Assembly (NCBI GenBank): GCA_023426145.1
Contig: JAFABG010000016.1
Coordinates: forward strand, 1 to 34,544
Length of the DNA stretch: 34,544 nucleotides
Origin: Bacteroidota bacterium
Lineage (GTDB): Bacteria; Bacteroidota; Bacteroidia; Bacteroidales; Bacteroidaceae
Reading direction: 5' to 3'
Positions 1-7,565 of the stretch are shown in pieces. A model generated the notes under the pieces. The model did no database searches and had not been told where the DNA came from. It saw nothing but the letters and a program-made list of their open reading frames with translations. Each line of letters opens with the position of its first letter. The stretch's first letter is position 1. Position numbers and translations under genes: made by a program.

Positions 1-2
1 AT

Positions 3-41
3 CGTTTTGATATTAAAGGAGAGAGTTTGAGAAAGAAATAA
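3..41 (+). CDS. IstB-like IS21 transposition helper ATPase, last 12 codons
   Basis: Reading from base 3 gives RFDIKGESLRKK followed by TAA at 39-41. A GES(L/Y)R-(K/R) tail is typical of IstB-type AAA+ ATPases, which assist the IstA transposase. Only this fragment is in the window, and everything before it, including the Walker motifs, is missing. The call depends on the tail motif together with the terminal repeats at 79-122. Without those repeats this could be the end of almost any basic protein. Confidence 0.45.
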   Translation, partial: RFDIKGESLRKK

Positions 42-78
42 TAAATTTGCAAAAGAAAGCCATGTATCAGTAAAAACA

Positions 79-122
79 CTGGGTGGATATGACCGAAATC
101 GCTGGGTGGGTATCACCGAAAT
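79..122 (+). repeat. Two 21-bp direct repeats at the IS end
   Basis: Units at 79-99 and 102-122 share CTGGGTGG(A/G)TAT(G/C)ACCGAAAT and differ at two of 21 positions, with a period of 23. They sit after the istB-like stop codon and are best explained as transposase-binding repeats of the IS right end. No third copy is seen further downstream. Confidence 0.7.
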
Positions 123-608
123 ATGCACTTTTTTGCTAAAACGATTTGAATTGGTAAGGTTGAAAAAGTATACATAATATATTGCATATGATAATTAAGT
201 AGGATACATGTTACTATAAGATTTATAAGCAATATATAGAGAATTCGTATTTTTATTTAAAGAGATTATTTGTCTATTTGATAAATTATGGAATAATTAA
301 AGTTTTTGTGCTATTAAACTCTATATTAGAAAAAATATCATCCTTATAAATGTTAGATAAGTGTATGTATTATAGCATATTATGCGTAAATAGAGGCTTC
401 TAGAATTGAAAAAAAACAGCGGCTCGTCTAAATATCCGAAATAATGGGAAGGATTCTATATTAAGAATAGATTTTGCAGAGTATGTAAACTTAGATTCGC
501 ATTTTTTTAAATATACATAAGTAAAAGATTAATTGAAGTCTCATATTTATTGCTTTCGCAACTATCTTATTTTACATTAGTGAATCATTCAAGTTGACTT
601 ATATATTG

Positions 609-663
609 TTACAATTGTAAATCAAATACATTTGTATAGAAATATAAGTAAATACAGATGTAA
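609..663. promoter_or_regulatory. Cluster of TACAnnTGTA operator-like palindromes
   Basis: TTACAATTGTAA (609-620) is a perfect 12-bp palindrome. ATACATTTGTAT (626-637) and ATACAGATGTAA (652-663) are near-matches to the same half-site arrangement. The spacing is close and the motif recurs at 963-978 nearer the regulator gene. A function as repressor sites is inference; in such AT-rich DNA some of these could arise by chance. Confidence 0.3.
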
Positions 664-962
664 TACAATTCTTCACAATAAAAAAAATTAGTTTTACTTT
701 TCTATGTATAGACAATTAACAAATCATTATAAGCATATTAATATGGTGAATATCAGCTATTTATATTTTTTATATGTATCAATACTATAAAGTACGCAAT
801 AATAGTATAAGTATATTTGTGAATACTGATTTATACGAATAATATCAAGGAGTAAATAGTTGTTAATCAATATAATATGAGTTTTTATTAAAGATAAATA
901 CTAAAATTAAATACGCAGTTGTTTTGCTAGATACATTTGTTTATATGAATTTCATTTTCTTT

Positions 963-978
963 AAATACAATTGTATTT
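963..978. promoter_or_regulatory. 16-bp perfect palindrome, candidate operator
   Basis: AAATACAATTGTATTT is a perfect inverted repeat placed 22 bases upstream of the -33 box of the promoter for the XRE-type gene at 1106. It has the same core as the palindromes at 609-663. Position and symmetry suit autoregulation by the encoded HTH protein, but this is not demonstrated. Confidence 0.35.
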
Positions 979-999
979 GGTATATTTTCATACTTGTAA

Positions 1000-1031
1000 T
1001 TTGCATTTGTGATTTGTAATATTTACCTTTG
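1000..1031 (+). promoter_or_regulatory. Promoter P1 for the XRE regulator
   Basis: TTTG at 1000-1003, a 20-base gap, and TACCTTTG at 1024-1031 match the Bacteroides consensus TTTG-N19-21-TAnnTTTG at every defined position. Transcription would start near 1038, leaving a leader of about 68 bases before the ATG at 1106. Confidence 0.6.
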
Positions 1032-1060
1032 TATATTCTTTAAAAACGCATGTATATTTG
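1028..1060 (+). promoter_or_regulatory. Promoter P2, overlapping P1
   Basis: TTTG at 1028-1031, which is the end of the P1 -7 box, lies 21 bases before TATATTTG at 1053-1060, forming a second full match to the Bacteroides promoter consensus. If both are used, the -7 box of P1 serves as the -33 box of P2, so the two would compete for sigma factor. Confidence 0.45.
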
Positions 1061-1105
1061 TGAAATACAGGTTTAATATACACCATTCTTATAAAATTGA
1101 GCATT

Positions 1106-1576
1106 ATGGAAATTAAAGACAGGATTAGAATGATAATGGAGAGAGAAAAAGTTCCTCCTAGAGTTTTTGCTGAGACAATAGGAGTTCAGCAATCAACTCT
1201 CTCGCATATTTTAAATGATCGGAATAAACCAAGTCTGGAGGTTGTAATGAAGGTGCAACAGACGTATAGCTACGTAAATCTTGAATGGCTACTTTATGGT
1301 AAAGGTGATATGGTCTCTTCGCAACAAGATCCCCATGCCAGTTCTTCTAATGGAGATTATCAGCCTTCTTTATTTGATGAGGGCTCAATAAATCCGAATA
1401 AAGAGGCGAGTAACTCAGAAAATCGCAAGGAAATGGGCTTAAAAACAGTAGAAAATGGGTCTAAAGATATTGTAAAACAGGAGATTAGGTATATTGAAAA
1501 GCCTGCTAGAAAAATAACTGAAATAAGAATTTTTTTTGATGATAATACTTATGAAACCTTTCGTCCCGAAAAATGA
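1106..1576 (+). CDS. XRE-family helix-turn-helix regulator
   Basis: A 156-residue protein. The first ~70 residues form an HTH domain of the phage-repressor (XRE/Cro) type, with a recognition-helix region around IGVQQSTLSHILND and the following NLEWLLYGKGDM. A low-complexity Ser/Asn/Glu linker follows, then a short basic and aromatic tail (EIRIFFDDNTYETFRPEK). It is probably a cytoplasmic DNA-binding protein; the target is unknown. The ATG at 1106 is preferred over an in-frame TTG nine bases earlier because the protein then begins directly with the HTH helix (MEIKDRIR). Two consensus promoters and a palindrome lie just upstream, suggesting autoregulation. It is not clearly linked to pyrK, which has its own -7 box. 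Confidence 0.85.
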   Translation: MEIKDRIRMIMEREKVPPRVFAETIGVQQSTLSHILNDRNKPSLEVVMKVQQTYSYVNLEWLLYGKGDMVSSQQDPHASSSNGDYQPSLFDEGSINPNKEASNSENRKEMGLKTVENGSKDIVKQEIRYIEKPARKITEIRIFFDDNTYETFRPEK

Positions 1577-1608
1577 TCAGTATAATCGGTGATTTGAGCA
1601 AATTCCTG

Positions 1609-1616
1609 TATCTTTG
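1609..1616 (+). promoter_or_regulatory. -7 promoter box for pyrK-pyrD
   Basis: TATCTTTG fits TAnnTTTG and lies 35 bases before the pyrK ATG. No TTTG sits at the usual -33 spacing; the nearest (1593-1596) is only 12 bases away. The box is therefore supported by the -7 element alone. Confidence 0.45.
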
Positions 1617-1651
1617 CATGCGGAAAACGAATTTATACTTTTATATCCATA

Positions 1652-2428
1652 ATGAAGAAATTTATTTTAGATCTGACTGTTACTGAAAATATCAGATTGA
1701 ATACAAACTATGTCTTGTTGAAATTAACATCGCAGTCATTACTGCCTGAGATGTTGCCAGGACAATTTGCAGAACTTCGAGTAGATGGTTCGCCTACAAC
1801 ATTCTTACGTCGTCCTATCTCTATTAATTTTGTGGACAAGCAACGAAATGAAGTTTGGTTCCTTATTCAGTTAGTTGGAGATGGTACGAGATGTCTAGCA
1901 GAGGTTCATACAGGTGATATAATCAACGTAATCCTTCCCCTTGGTAATACTTTTACTATTCCTCAGCAGACTTCTAATAAGCTTCTGTTAGTTGGTGGAG
2001 GTGTTGGAACTGCTCCTATGCTTTATCTAGGCGAACAATTGTTTAAAAACGGTCATAAACCAACGTTTCTTTTAGGAGCGCGTAGTGTTAAAGACTTGTT
2101 GCAGCTAGAAGAATTCGCTAAATATGGGGATGTATATACTACTACTGAAGATGGTAGTCACGGGGAGAAAGGGTACGTTACTCAACACTCTATATTAAAT
2201 CAGATAAAGTTTGAGCAGATATACACTTGTGGACCTAAGCCAATGATGATGGCAGTAGCAAAATATGCCAAAAGTAATCAGATTGAATGTGAAGTGTCTT
2301 TAGAGAATACGATGGCTTGTGGAATTGGAGCATGTCTTTGCTGTGTGGAAGATACGACAGAAGGACATTTGTGTGTATGTAAAGAAGGTCCTATTTTCAA
2401 TATAAACAAACTACTATGGCAGATTTAA
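1652..2428 (+). CDS. pyrK: Dihydroorotate dehydrogenase electron-transfer subunit
   Basis: A 258-residue flavoprotein that carries electrons from the class 1B dihydroorotate dehydrogenase PyrD to NAD+ in pyrimidine synthesis. The ferredoxin-reductase fold is visible: a FAD-binding FLRRPISI segment (residues 51-58), a glycine-rich NAD-binding loop (LLLVGGGVGTAPM, about 111-123), and the CGPKPM motif near 193. The C-terminus has the [2Fe-2S] cysteines C223, C228, C231 and C243 in the family pattern CGxGxCxxC...C. Its last 13 bases overlap the start of pyrD in another frame, which points to coupled translation of two subunits of one complex. Length is normal for the family. Confidence 0.95.
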   Translation: MKKFILDLTVTENIRLNTNYVLLKLTSQSLLPEMLPGQFAELRVDGSPTTFLRRPISINFVDKQRNEVWFLIQLVGDGTRCLAEVHTGDIINVILPLGNTFTIPQQTSNKLLLVGGGVGTAPMLYLGEQLFKNGHKPTFLLGARSVKDLLQLEEFAKYGDVYTTTEDGSHGEKGYVTQHSILNQIKFEQIYTCGPKPMMMAVAKYAKSNQIECEVSLENTMACGIGACLCCVEDTTEGHLCVCKEGPIFNINKLLWQI

Positions 2429-3327
2429 GTGTAAATATTGGCGAATTGCAAATGAAGAATCCAGTGATGACAGCTTCTGGTACATTTGGATATGGTGAAG
2501 AATTCTCAGATTTCTTAGATATTGCGCGAATAGGTGGTATTATTGTAAAAGGTACTACTATTCACAAGCGTGAAGGCAATCCATATCCGCGTATGGCTGA
2601 GACACCTTCTGGTATGTTAAACGCTGTGGGGCTGCAGAATAAGGGGGTTGATTACTTTGCAGAACATATTTATCCAAGGATAAAGGACGTTCAGACAAAT
2701 ATGATTGTAAATGTTTCCGGTTCTACAGTCGATGACTATGTGAAAACGGCAGAGATTATAAATGAACTTGACAAGATTCCTGCTATAGAATTAAATATCT
2801 CCTGTCCTAATGTTAAGGAAGGTGGGATGGCTTTTGGCGTGTCAGCTAAAGGTGCTTCAGAAGTAGTAAAAGCTGTTCGTTCTGCTTACAAAAAGACACT
2901 TATAGTAAAACTCTCACCAAACGTTACTGATATAGCGGAAATAGCTCTTGCAGTTGAAGAAAGTGGTGCAGATAGTGTATCATTAATCAATACATTGCTA
3001 GGGATGGCTATTGATGCTGAACGTAAACGGCCTATTTTGTCTACAGTAACAGGTGGACTATCAGGTGCAGCTGTGAAGCCTATCGCTTTGCGTATGGTTT
3101 GGCAAGTTGCTCAAGCAGTAAATATTCCTGTCATTGGGTTGGGGGGGATAATGAATTGGAAAGATGCTGTTGAATTTATGTTAGCGGGTGCAACTGCTAT
3201 ACAAATTGGTACAGCAAATTTCATCGACCCTGCTGTTGCTATACATGTGGAAGATGGTATAAATAATTATCTAGATAGACATGGCTGTAAATCTGTTCGC
3301 GAAATTATAGGCGCGCTTGAGGTATAA
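2416..3327 (+). CDS. pyrD: Dihydroorotate dehydrogenase B, catalytic subunit
   Basis: A 303-residue cytosolic FMN enzyme that oxidises dihydroorotate to orotate, the fourth step of UMP synthesis. The TIM-barrel signature is clear: ASGTFGYG near the N-terminus, the NISCPN motif with catalytic base Cys130 (class 1 enzymes use Cys, class 2 use Ser), and FMN-phosphate loops in GGLSGAAVKP and GLGGIMNWKDA followed by GATAIQIGT. Pairing with an overlapping pyrK identifies the NAD-linked class 1B heterotetramer. The other pyrimidine genes are not nearby. A shared hairpin at 3487-3529 ends transcription. Confidence 0.96.
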   Translation: MADLSVNIGELQMKNPVMTASGTFGYGEEFSDFLDIARIGGIIVKGTTIHKREGNPYPRMAETPSGMLNAVGLQNKGVDYFAEHIYPRIKDVQTNMIVNVSGSTVDDYVKTAEIINELDKIPAIELNISCPNVKEGGMAFGVSAKGASEVVKAVRSAYKKTLIVKLSPNVTDIAEIALAVEESGADSVSLINTLLGMAIDAERKRPILSTVTGGLSGAAVKPIALRMVWQVAQAVNIPVIGLGGIMNWKDAVEFMLAGATAIQIGTANFIDPAVAIHVEDGINNYLDRHGCKSVREIIGALEV

Positions 3328-3486
3328 CAAAAAACATAAGATGGCCATTCGCATTGTATTTAATGGATAAATGATACTATATAGTTTATTCTTGCTTAAT
3401 ATTATGTTGCTCTCAAGTATAGATGAATGCTGATTTAATGATACAATGATTAATAGGTAAAATTATTATTTCTTTGGTGACAAAAT

Positions 3487-3529
3487 AAAAATGACGGTAA
3501 ATTGAATTTAATTCATTACCGTCATTTTT
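3487..3529. terminator. Bidirectional terminator between pyrD and trmD
   Basis: A 14-bp inverted repeat (3487-3500 and 3516-3529, core ATGACGGTAA/TTACCGTCAT) with A-run and T-run flanks, so it ends in a U-tract on either strand. It lies between two convergent genes. The ~150 bases between pyrD and this hairpin hold no other recognisable feature. Confidence 0.8.
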
Positions 3530-3557
3530 ATTTACGTTTATGAAAACGCTACTATCA

Positions 3558-4235
3558 TCAATCTTCTAGAAGGTCAGGTCGAAGCTTCTTTGTTCGTTCG
3601 AGTGACTGTTGCAACTCCCACTCTTTAATTTTGGCTTCATGCCCTGACAATAAAATTTCAGGGACTTTCCAACCTTTGTAATCTGCAGGTCTAGTGTATA
3701 CTGGAGCAGCAAGCAAATTATCTTGAAAAGAATCCGAAAGAGCTGATTGTTCATCAGAGATTACTCCCGGAATGATGCGAATAATTGCATCGGCCATCAC
3801 CGCTGCTGCAAGTTCACCTCCAGTGAGCACATAATCTCCGATACTAATTTCTTTCGTAATGAAGTGCTCTCGAATACGGTAGTCAATGCCTTTAAAGTGT
3901 CCACAGAGAATAATTAAATTTTTTGCAAGCGAAAGGTTATTGGCCATTGGTTGATCGAATTGCTTTCCATCAGGAGTAGTGAATATTACTTCATCATAGT
4001 CGCGCTCAGCTTTCAAAGCGTTGATGCAACGTTCTATTGGTTCTATTTTCATCACCATACCCGCAAAGCCTCCAAATGGATAATCATCCACACGGCGGTA
4101 TTTATCTTCTGTATAATCGCGTAGATTGTGAATATGTATTTCTGCAAGTCCCTTATCTTGAGCTCTTTTCATAATAGAACAGCTAAAAAAGCCTTCAATC
4201 ATTTCGGGTAATACGGTTATAATGTCAATACGCAT
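3558..4235 (-). CDS. trmD: tRNA (guanine-37-N1)-methyltransferase
   Basis: A 225-residue SpoU-TrmD (SPOUT) enzyme that methylates G37 next to the anticodon, using S-adenosylmethionine, to prevent frameshifting. It begins MRIDIITVLPEM, the usual TrmD start. The trefoil-knot SAM site is seen as LCGHFKGID and IGDYVLTGGELAA (about 110-144). SDSFQDN carries the presumed catalytic Asp172, followed by the YTRP motif. The frame stays open for 22 more residues upstream to a TTG at 4301, but that extension crosses a consensus -7 box at 4254-4261 and lacks TrmD character, so I start at the ATG ending at 4235. It is convergent with pyrD and divergent from ligA. Confidence 0.95.
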   Translation of the reverse strand: MRIDIITVLPEMIEGFFSCSIMKRAQDKGLAEIHIHNLRDYTEDKYRRVDDYPFGGFAGMVMKIEPIERCINALKAERDYDEVIFTTPDGKQFDQPMANNLSLAKNLIILCGHFKGIDYRIREHFITKEISIGDYVLTGGELAAAVMADAIIRIIPGVISDEQSALSDSFQDNLLAAPVYTRPADYKGWKVPEILLSGHEAKIKEWELQQSLERTKKLRPDLLED

Positions 4236-4253
4236 AATCTTTATAATTTTTCG

Positions 4254-4261
4254 CAAAAGTA
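4254..4261 (-). promoter_or_regulatory. -7 box of the trmD promoter
   Basis: The minus strand reads TACTTTTG, a full match to TAnnTTTG, 18 bases before the trmD ATG. This box decides the trmD start codon, because the longer frame would begin upstream of the promoter. No good -33 box is seen. Confidence 0.5.
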
Positions 4262-4283
4262 CAAATATTCGAAGATAAACCTG

Positions 4284-4291
4284 TATTTTTG
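4284..4291 (+). promoter_or_regulatory. -7 box of the ligA promoter
   Basis: TATTTTTG matches TAnnTTTG and ends 20 bases before the ligA ATG. Only 22 bases separate it from the opposing trmD -7 box, so the two polymerase footprints must overlap. Confidence 0.45.
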
Positions 4292-4311
4292 CCTTAAACA
4301 ATCGTAGAAAG

Positions 4312-6312
4312 ATGGATATAAAGATAAAAATAGAAGCATTGCGTGCCGAACTTCATCGACACAACTACAATTATTATGTGTTGAATGCTCCTGAAATTTC
4401 AGATAAGGAGTTTGATGATAAAATGCGTGAACTTCAAGATCTGGAGCAGGCTTATCCTGAATTTAGTGATGATAATTCGCCAACGATGCGAGTTGGAAGT
4501 GATATTAATAAGAATTTTAGTCAGGTATCGCATAAATACCCGATGTTATCGCTTGGAAACACTTATTCAGAAGCAGAGGTAGCCGACTTTTATGAACGCG
4601 TTAAGAAGGCTTTAAATGATGATTTTGAGATTTGTTGTGAGATGAAGTATGACGGTACTTCAATTTCTTTGACTTATGAAAATGGAAAATTGATTCGTGC
4701 AGTAACCCGTGGAGATGGTGAAAAGGGAGATGATGTTACAGATAACGTAAAAACGATTCGTTCTATTCCGCTTGTGCTTCATGGTGATAATTATCCGTCT
4801 TCTTTTGAAATACGTGGTGAGATTCTGATGCCTTGGGACGTTTTTGAACAATTAAACCGAGAGAAAGAGTCTCGTGAAGAACCTCTTTTCGCTAATCCTA
4901 GAAATGCAGCTTCGGGGACTCTTAAACTTCAGAATTCATCCATAGTGGCGTCTCGTAAACTAGATGCATATTTATATTATCTGCTTGGCGAAAAATTGCC
5001 ATGCGATGGGCATTATGAAAATCTTCAAGAAGCAACAAAATGGGGATTTAAGATATCTGATTTAATGCGTAAATGCCATACATTAGAAGAAGTTTTTAAT
5101 TTTATCAACTATTGGGATGTCGAACGCAAGAATCTTCCTGTAGCGACAGATGGAATTGTGCTGAAAGTTAATAGCCTAAAACAGCAGAAAAATTTGGGTT
5201 TTACTGCTAAATCTCCTAGATGGGCAATTGCATATAAATTCCAAGCTGAACGTGCATTGACTCGTTTGAATATGGTTACGTATCAAGTAGGAAGAACCGG
5301 TGCAGTGACTCCTGTCGCCAATTTAGATGCTGTACAGCTTTCTGGAACGGTAGTGAAGCGTGCCTCGTTGCATAATGCGGATATCATAAAAGGGCTTGAT
5401 TTGCATATTGGTGACATGGTCTATGTCGAAAAAGGTGGAGAAATTATTCCTAAAATAACTGGCGTTGATTTAGATTCACGTAGCTTTATGTTAGGAGAGA
5501 AGGTTCAATTTATAACTAATTGCCCTGAGTGTGGAAGCAAATTAGTTAGATATGAAGGTGAAGCTGCTCATTATTGTCCCAATGAAACGGCGTGTCCTCC
5601 ACAAATTAAGGGGAAAATTGAGCATTTCATTAGTCGAAAAGCGATGAATATTGATGGCCTAGGCCCAGAAACGGTAGATATGTTCTATCGATTAGGCTTG
5701 ATTCATAATACGGCTGACCTGTATGAACTGAGAGCAGATGATATAAAAGGGCTCGATCGCATGGGAGAAAAATCGGCTGAAAATATAATTTCGGGGGTAG
5801 CACAAAGCAGAAACGTACCTTTTGAAAGAGTTATTTTTGCTTTAGGTATTCGTTTCGTTGGCGAGACGGTTGCAAAGAAGTTGGCTAAGTCTTTTGAGCG
5901 TATAGACGATTTGCAATCTGCTGATCTTGAAAGATTAATAAGTGTGGATGAAATAGGAGAAAAAATCGGGCAGAGTATCATTTCATATTTCTCAAATGAG
6001 TCAAATTGTGAATTAGTTGAGAGATTGAAGATGGCAGGTTTACAGCTTCAGAGAGCAGATGAAGACAAGAATGATTACACCGATAAACTTGTTGGCCAGT
6101 CGATTGTGATTAGTGGTGTCTTTACGCATCATTCAAGAGATGAATATAAAGACCTTATAGAGAAAAATGGAGGCAAAAACGTAGGAAGTATCTCCGCGAA
6201 GACAAGCTTTATCTTGGCTGGAGAAAACATGGGACCTGCTAAGCTAGAAAAAGCTCAAAAACTTGGCGTAAGCATAATAAGTGAGGACGAATTTCTAAAC
6301 CTTATATCGTAA
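4312..6312 (+). CDS. ligA: NAD-dependent DNA ligase
   Basis: A 666-residue enzyme that seals nicks in replication and repair using NAD+. Domains in order: the N-terminal Ia domain that binds NMN (YYVLNAPEISDKEFD), the nucleotidyltransferase domain with adenylated Lys112 in MKYDGTS, an OB fold, a zinc finger with C404, C407, C422 and C428, helix-hairpin-helix repeats (about 440-580; for example DGLGPETVDMFYRLGLI), and a C-terminal BRCT domain (about 590-666). Length and domain set are complete for bacterial LigA. It is an essential gene in most bacteria. The stop at 6312 is followed 17 bases later by the dapA -7 box, so dapA is probably transcribed separately, although read-through is possible. 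Confidence 0.97.
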   Translation: MDIKIKIEALRAELHRHNYNYYVLNAPEISDKEFDDKMRELQDLEQAYPEFSDDNSPTMRVGSDINKNFSQVSHKYPMLSLGNTYSEAEVADFYERVKKALNDDFEICCEMKYDGTSISLTYENGKLIRAVTRGDGEKGDDVTDNVKTIRSIPLVLHGDNYPSSFEIRGEILMPWDVFEQLNREKESREEPLFANPRNAASGTLKLQNSSIVASRKLDAYLYYLLGEKLPCDGHYENLQEATKWGFKISDLMRKCHTLEEVFNFINYWDVERKNLPVATDGIVLKVNSLKQQKNLGFTAKSPRWAIAYKFQAERALTRLNMVTYQVGRTGAVTPVANLDAVQLSGTVVKRASLHNADIIKGLDLHIGDMVYVEKGGEIIPKITGVDLDSRSFMLGEKVQFITNCPECGSKLVRYEGEAAHYCPNETACPPQIKGKIEHFISRKAMNIDGLGPETVDMFYRLGLIHNTADLYELRADDIKGLDRMGEKSAENIISGVAQSRNVPFERVIFALGIRFVGETVAKKLAKSFERIDDLQSADLERLISVDEIGEKIGQSIISYFSNESNCELVERLKMAGLQLQRADEDKNDYTDKLVGQSIVISGVFTHHSRDEYKDLIEKNGGKNVGSISAKTSFILAGENMGPAKLEKAQKLGVSIISEDEFLNLIS

Positions 6313-6329
6313 GATATGAAAAATATTCG

Positions 6330-6337
6330 TACTTTTG
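6330..6337 (+). promoter_or_regulatory. -7 box of the dapA promoter
   Basis: TACTTTTG matches TAnnTTTG, 34 bases before the dapA ATG. The preceding bases AATATTCG resemble those before the trmD box. No TTTG at -33 spacing. Confidence 0.5.
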
Positions 6338-6371
6338 CCTTCAGATATATTAGAGATTATAATTAAAACTC

Positions 6372-7265
6372 ATGATACAGACTAAATTGAAAGGAATGGG
6401 GGTAGCACTGATTACTCCTTTCAAAGAGGACGAAAGCGTTGATTATGATGCGTTGATGCGTTTGGTAGACTATCTATTGCAGAATAATGCGGATTTCTTG
6501 TGCGTGCTGGGAACTACAGCCGAAACACCGACTCTTACGGAAGACGAGAAGAAAGCTATAAAAAAGATGGTTATCGACCGCGTTAATGGCAGAATTCCTA
6601 TTCTACTGGGTGTAGGTGGTAATAATACTCGTGCAGTCGTAGAAACTTTAAAAAATGATGATTTCACAGGGGTTGACGCCATATTGTCAGTTGTTCCCTA
6701 TTACAATAAACCATCGCAAGAAGGAATCTATCAACATTATAAAGCTATTGCTGAAGCTACAGAGCTTCCCATAGTGTTGTACAATGTTCCTGGAAGAACT
6801 GGGGTCAATATGACTGCTGAAACAACTCTGAGAATTGCGCGTAACTTTAAAAATGTTATTGCTATTAAAGAGGCGTCTGGCAATATCACCCAGATGGATG
6901 ACATCATCAAAAATAAGCCGGATAATTTCAATGTGATTTCTGGCGATGATGGGATTACCTTCCCGTTAATAACACTGGGAGCCATTGGTGTGATTTCTGT
7001 GATTGGTAATGCTTTTCCTCGAGAATTTAGCCGTATGACACGTTTAGCTCTTCAAGGTGATTTTGCAAACGCATTGACCATTCATCATCGCTTTACTGAA
7101 CTTTTTGATCTTTTATTCGTTGACGGGAATCCCGCAGGTGTAAAATCAATGCTAAATGCGATGGGAATGATTGAAAATAAGCTTAGATTGCCTTTAGTTC
7201 CTACTCGAATCACGACTTTTGAAGCGATAAGAAAAGTGCTAAACGAGCTAAATATTAAATGCTAA
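6372..7265 (+). CDS. dapA: 4-hydroxy-tetrahydrodipicolinate synthase
   Basis: A 297-residue cytosolic TIM-barrel aldolase that condenses pyruvate with aspartate semialdehyde, the first committed step towards diaminopimelate and lysine. The Schiff-base lysine is Lys166 in VIAIKEASGN. The GTTAE motif (47-51), the double tyrosine Y110-Y111 and the YNVPGR motif (Tyr137, Arg142) give the catalytic triad and substrate-carboxylate contact expected of true DapA rather than sialate lyase-type relatives. Length is normal. It stands alone, with a -7 box upstream and two hairpins downstream. Confidence 0.96.
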   Translation: MIQTKLKGMGVALITPFKEDESVDYDALMRLVDYLLQNNADFLCVLGTTAETPTLTEDEKKAIKKMVIDRVNGRIPILLGVGGNNTRAVVETLKNDDFTGVDAILSVVPYYNKPSQEGIYQHYKAIAEATELPIVLYNVPGRTGVNMTAETTLRIARNFKNVIAIKEASGNITQMDDIIKNKPDNFNVISGDDGITFPLITLGAIGVISVIGNAFPREFSRMTRLALQGDFANALTIHHRFTELFDLLFVDGNPAGVKSMLNAMGMIENKLRLPLVPTRITTFEAIRKVLNELNIKC

Positions 7266-7266
7266 T

Positions 7267-7296
7267 AGCGCCTTATTAAAAGACGCTTTGTTTTTT
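7267..7296 (+). terminator. Terminator of dapA
   Basis: The hairpin AGCGCCTT...AAGACGCT (7267-7287, one mismatch) begins right after the dapA stop codon and is followed by TTGTTTTTT. Confidence 0.65.
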
Positions 7297-7315
7297 CGTT
7301 ATATTAAATACTGAT

Positions 7316-7386
7316 ACTTTCCCTTTTGTCTACTTTCCTTCAGTTTATGTTGGATGGTTTTTTAAGACAAAAGGGAAAGTTTTTTT
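7316..7386 (+). terminator. Second, long-stem terminator after dapA
   Basis: A perfect 16-bp inverted repeat (7316-7331 and 7365-7380, ACTTTCCCTTTTGTCT and complement) encloses a 33-base loop and is followed by a run of six T. It could back up the first terminator or be the 3' end of a short independent transcript. No promoter box is seen directly before it. The ~140 bases beyond, up to the tRNA terminator, show nothing else. Confidence 0.65.
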
Positions 7387-7525
7387 ATTTGCTTTAAGGA
7401 CACTGAGAACATCTAAAGGTTTGAAAAATACTATTAGCATGTTTCTAAAAAACATCCAATAGATTGAATTCAATATATAGGAAGTTTAAGAATTGAATTT
7501 AAGCACTTTCTTCGATGAAATGGGG

Positions 7526-7564
7526 CAAAAATAAAAATCCTCCATATTAAATATGAAGGATTTT
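7526..7564 (-). terminator. Terminator of the tRNA-Arg cluster
   Basis: A 15-bp inverted repeat with one mismatch (7534-7548 and 7550-7564), immediately beyond the 3' end of the last tRNA on the minus strand, where it is followed by TTTTTATTTTT-like sequence. Confidence 0.7.
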
Positions 7565-7565
7565 G

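Larger units (their letters stand above)
1..127 (+). mobile_element. Right end of an IS21-family insertion sequence (partial)
   Basis: Two things coincide here. The first 41 bases encode a C-terminus like that of IstB transposition ATPases, and just downstream lie two near-identical 21-bp direct repeats, the kind of multiple terminal repeat that IS21-family ends carry. IS21 elements end in CA, and a CA lies at 126-127, so I place the boundary there; it is an estimate. The rest of the element (istA, most of istB, the left end) would lie before the window, so target duplication and intactness cannot be judged. The call rests on remembered family features, not on a database match. Confidence 0.55.
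128..999. other. AT-rich spacer without a recognisable gene
   Basis: About 870 bases with no open frame of credible length or composition. It contains short TACAnnTGTA-type palindromes clustered at 609-663 and again near 963, and a direct repeat of GTATATTTGTGAA (811-823, again at 1052-1064). It lies between an IS end and a regulator gene, so it may be a decayed remnant, a long regulatory region, or may hold an untranslated RNA that I cannot recognise. Confidence 0.6.

Noticed and set aside
128..1096. Possible invertible promoter for phase variation, which is common in Bacteroides
   Set aside because: I looked for a pair of matching inverted repeats flanking a promoter and found none of useful length; no recombinase gene is present.
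3328..3486. Short frame of about ten codons (ATGGCCATTCGC...) after pyrD
   Set aside because: Too short, with no promoter, conservation signal or partner; expected by chance.
4236..4301. N-terminal extension of trmD to a TTG codon
   Set aside because: It crosses a consensus -7 promoter box and the extra residues do not resemble TrmD, whose usual start MRIDI lies downstream.
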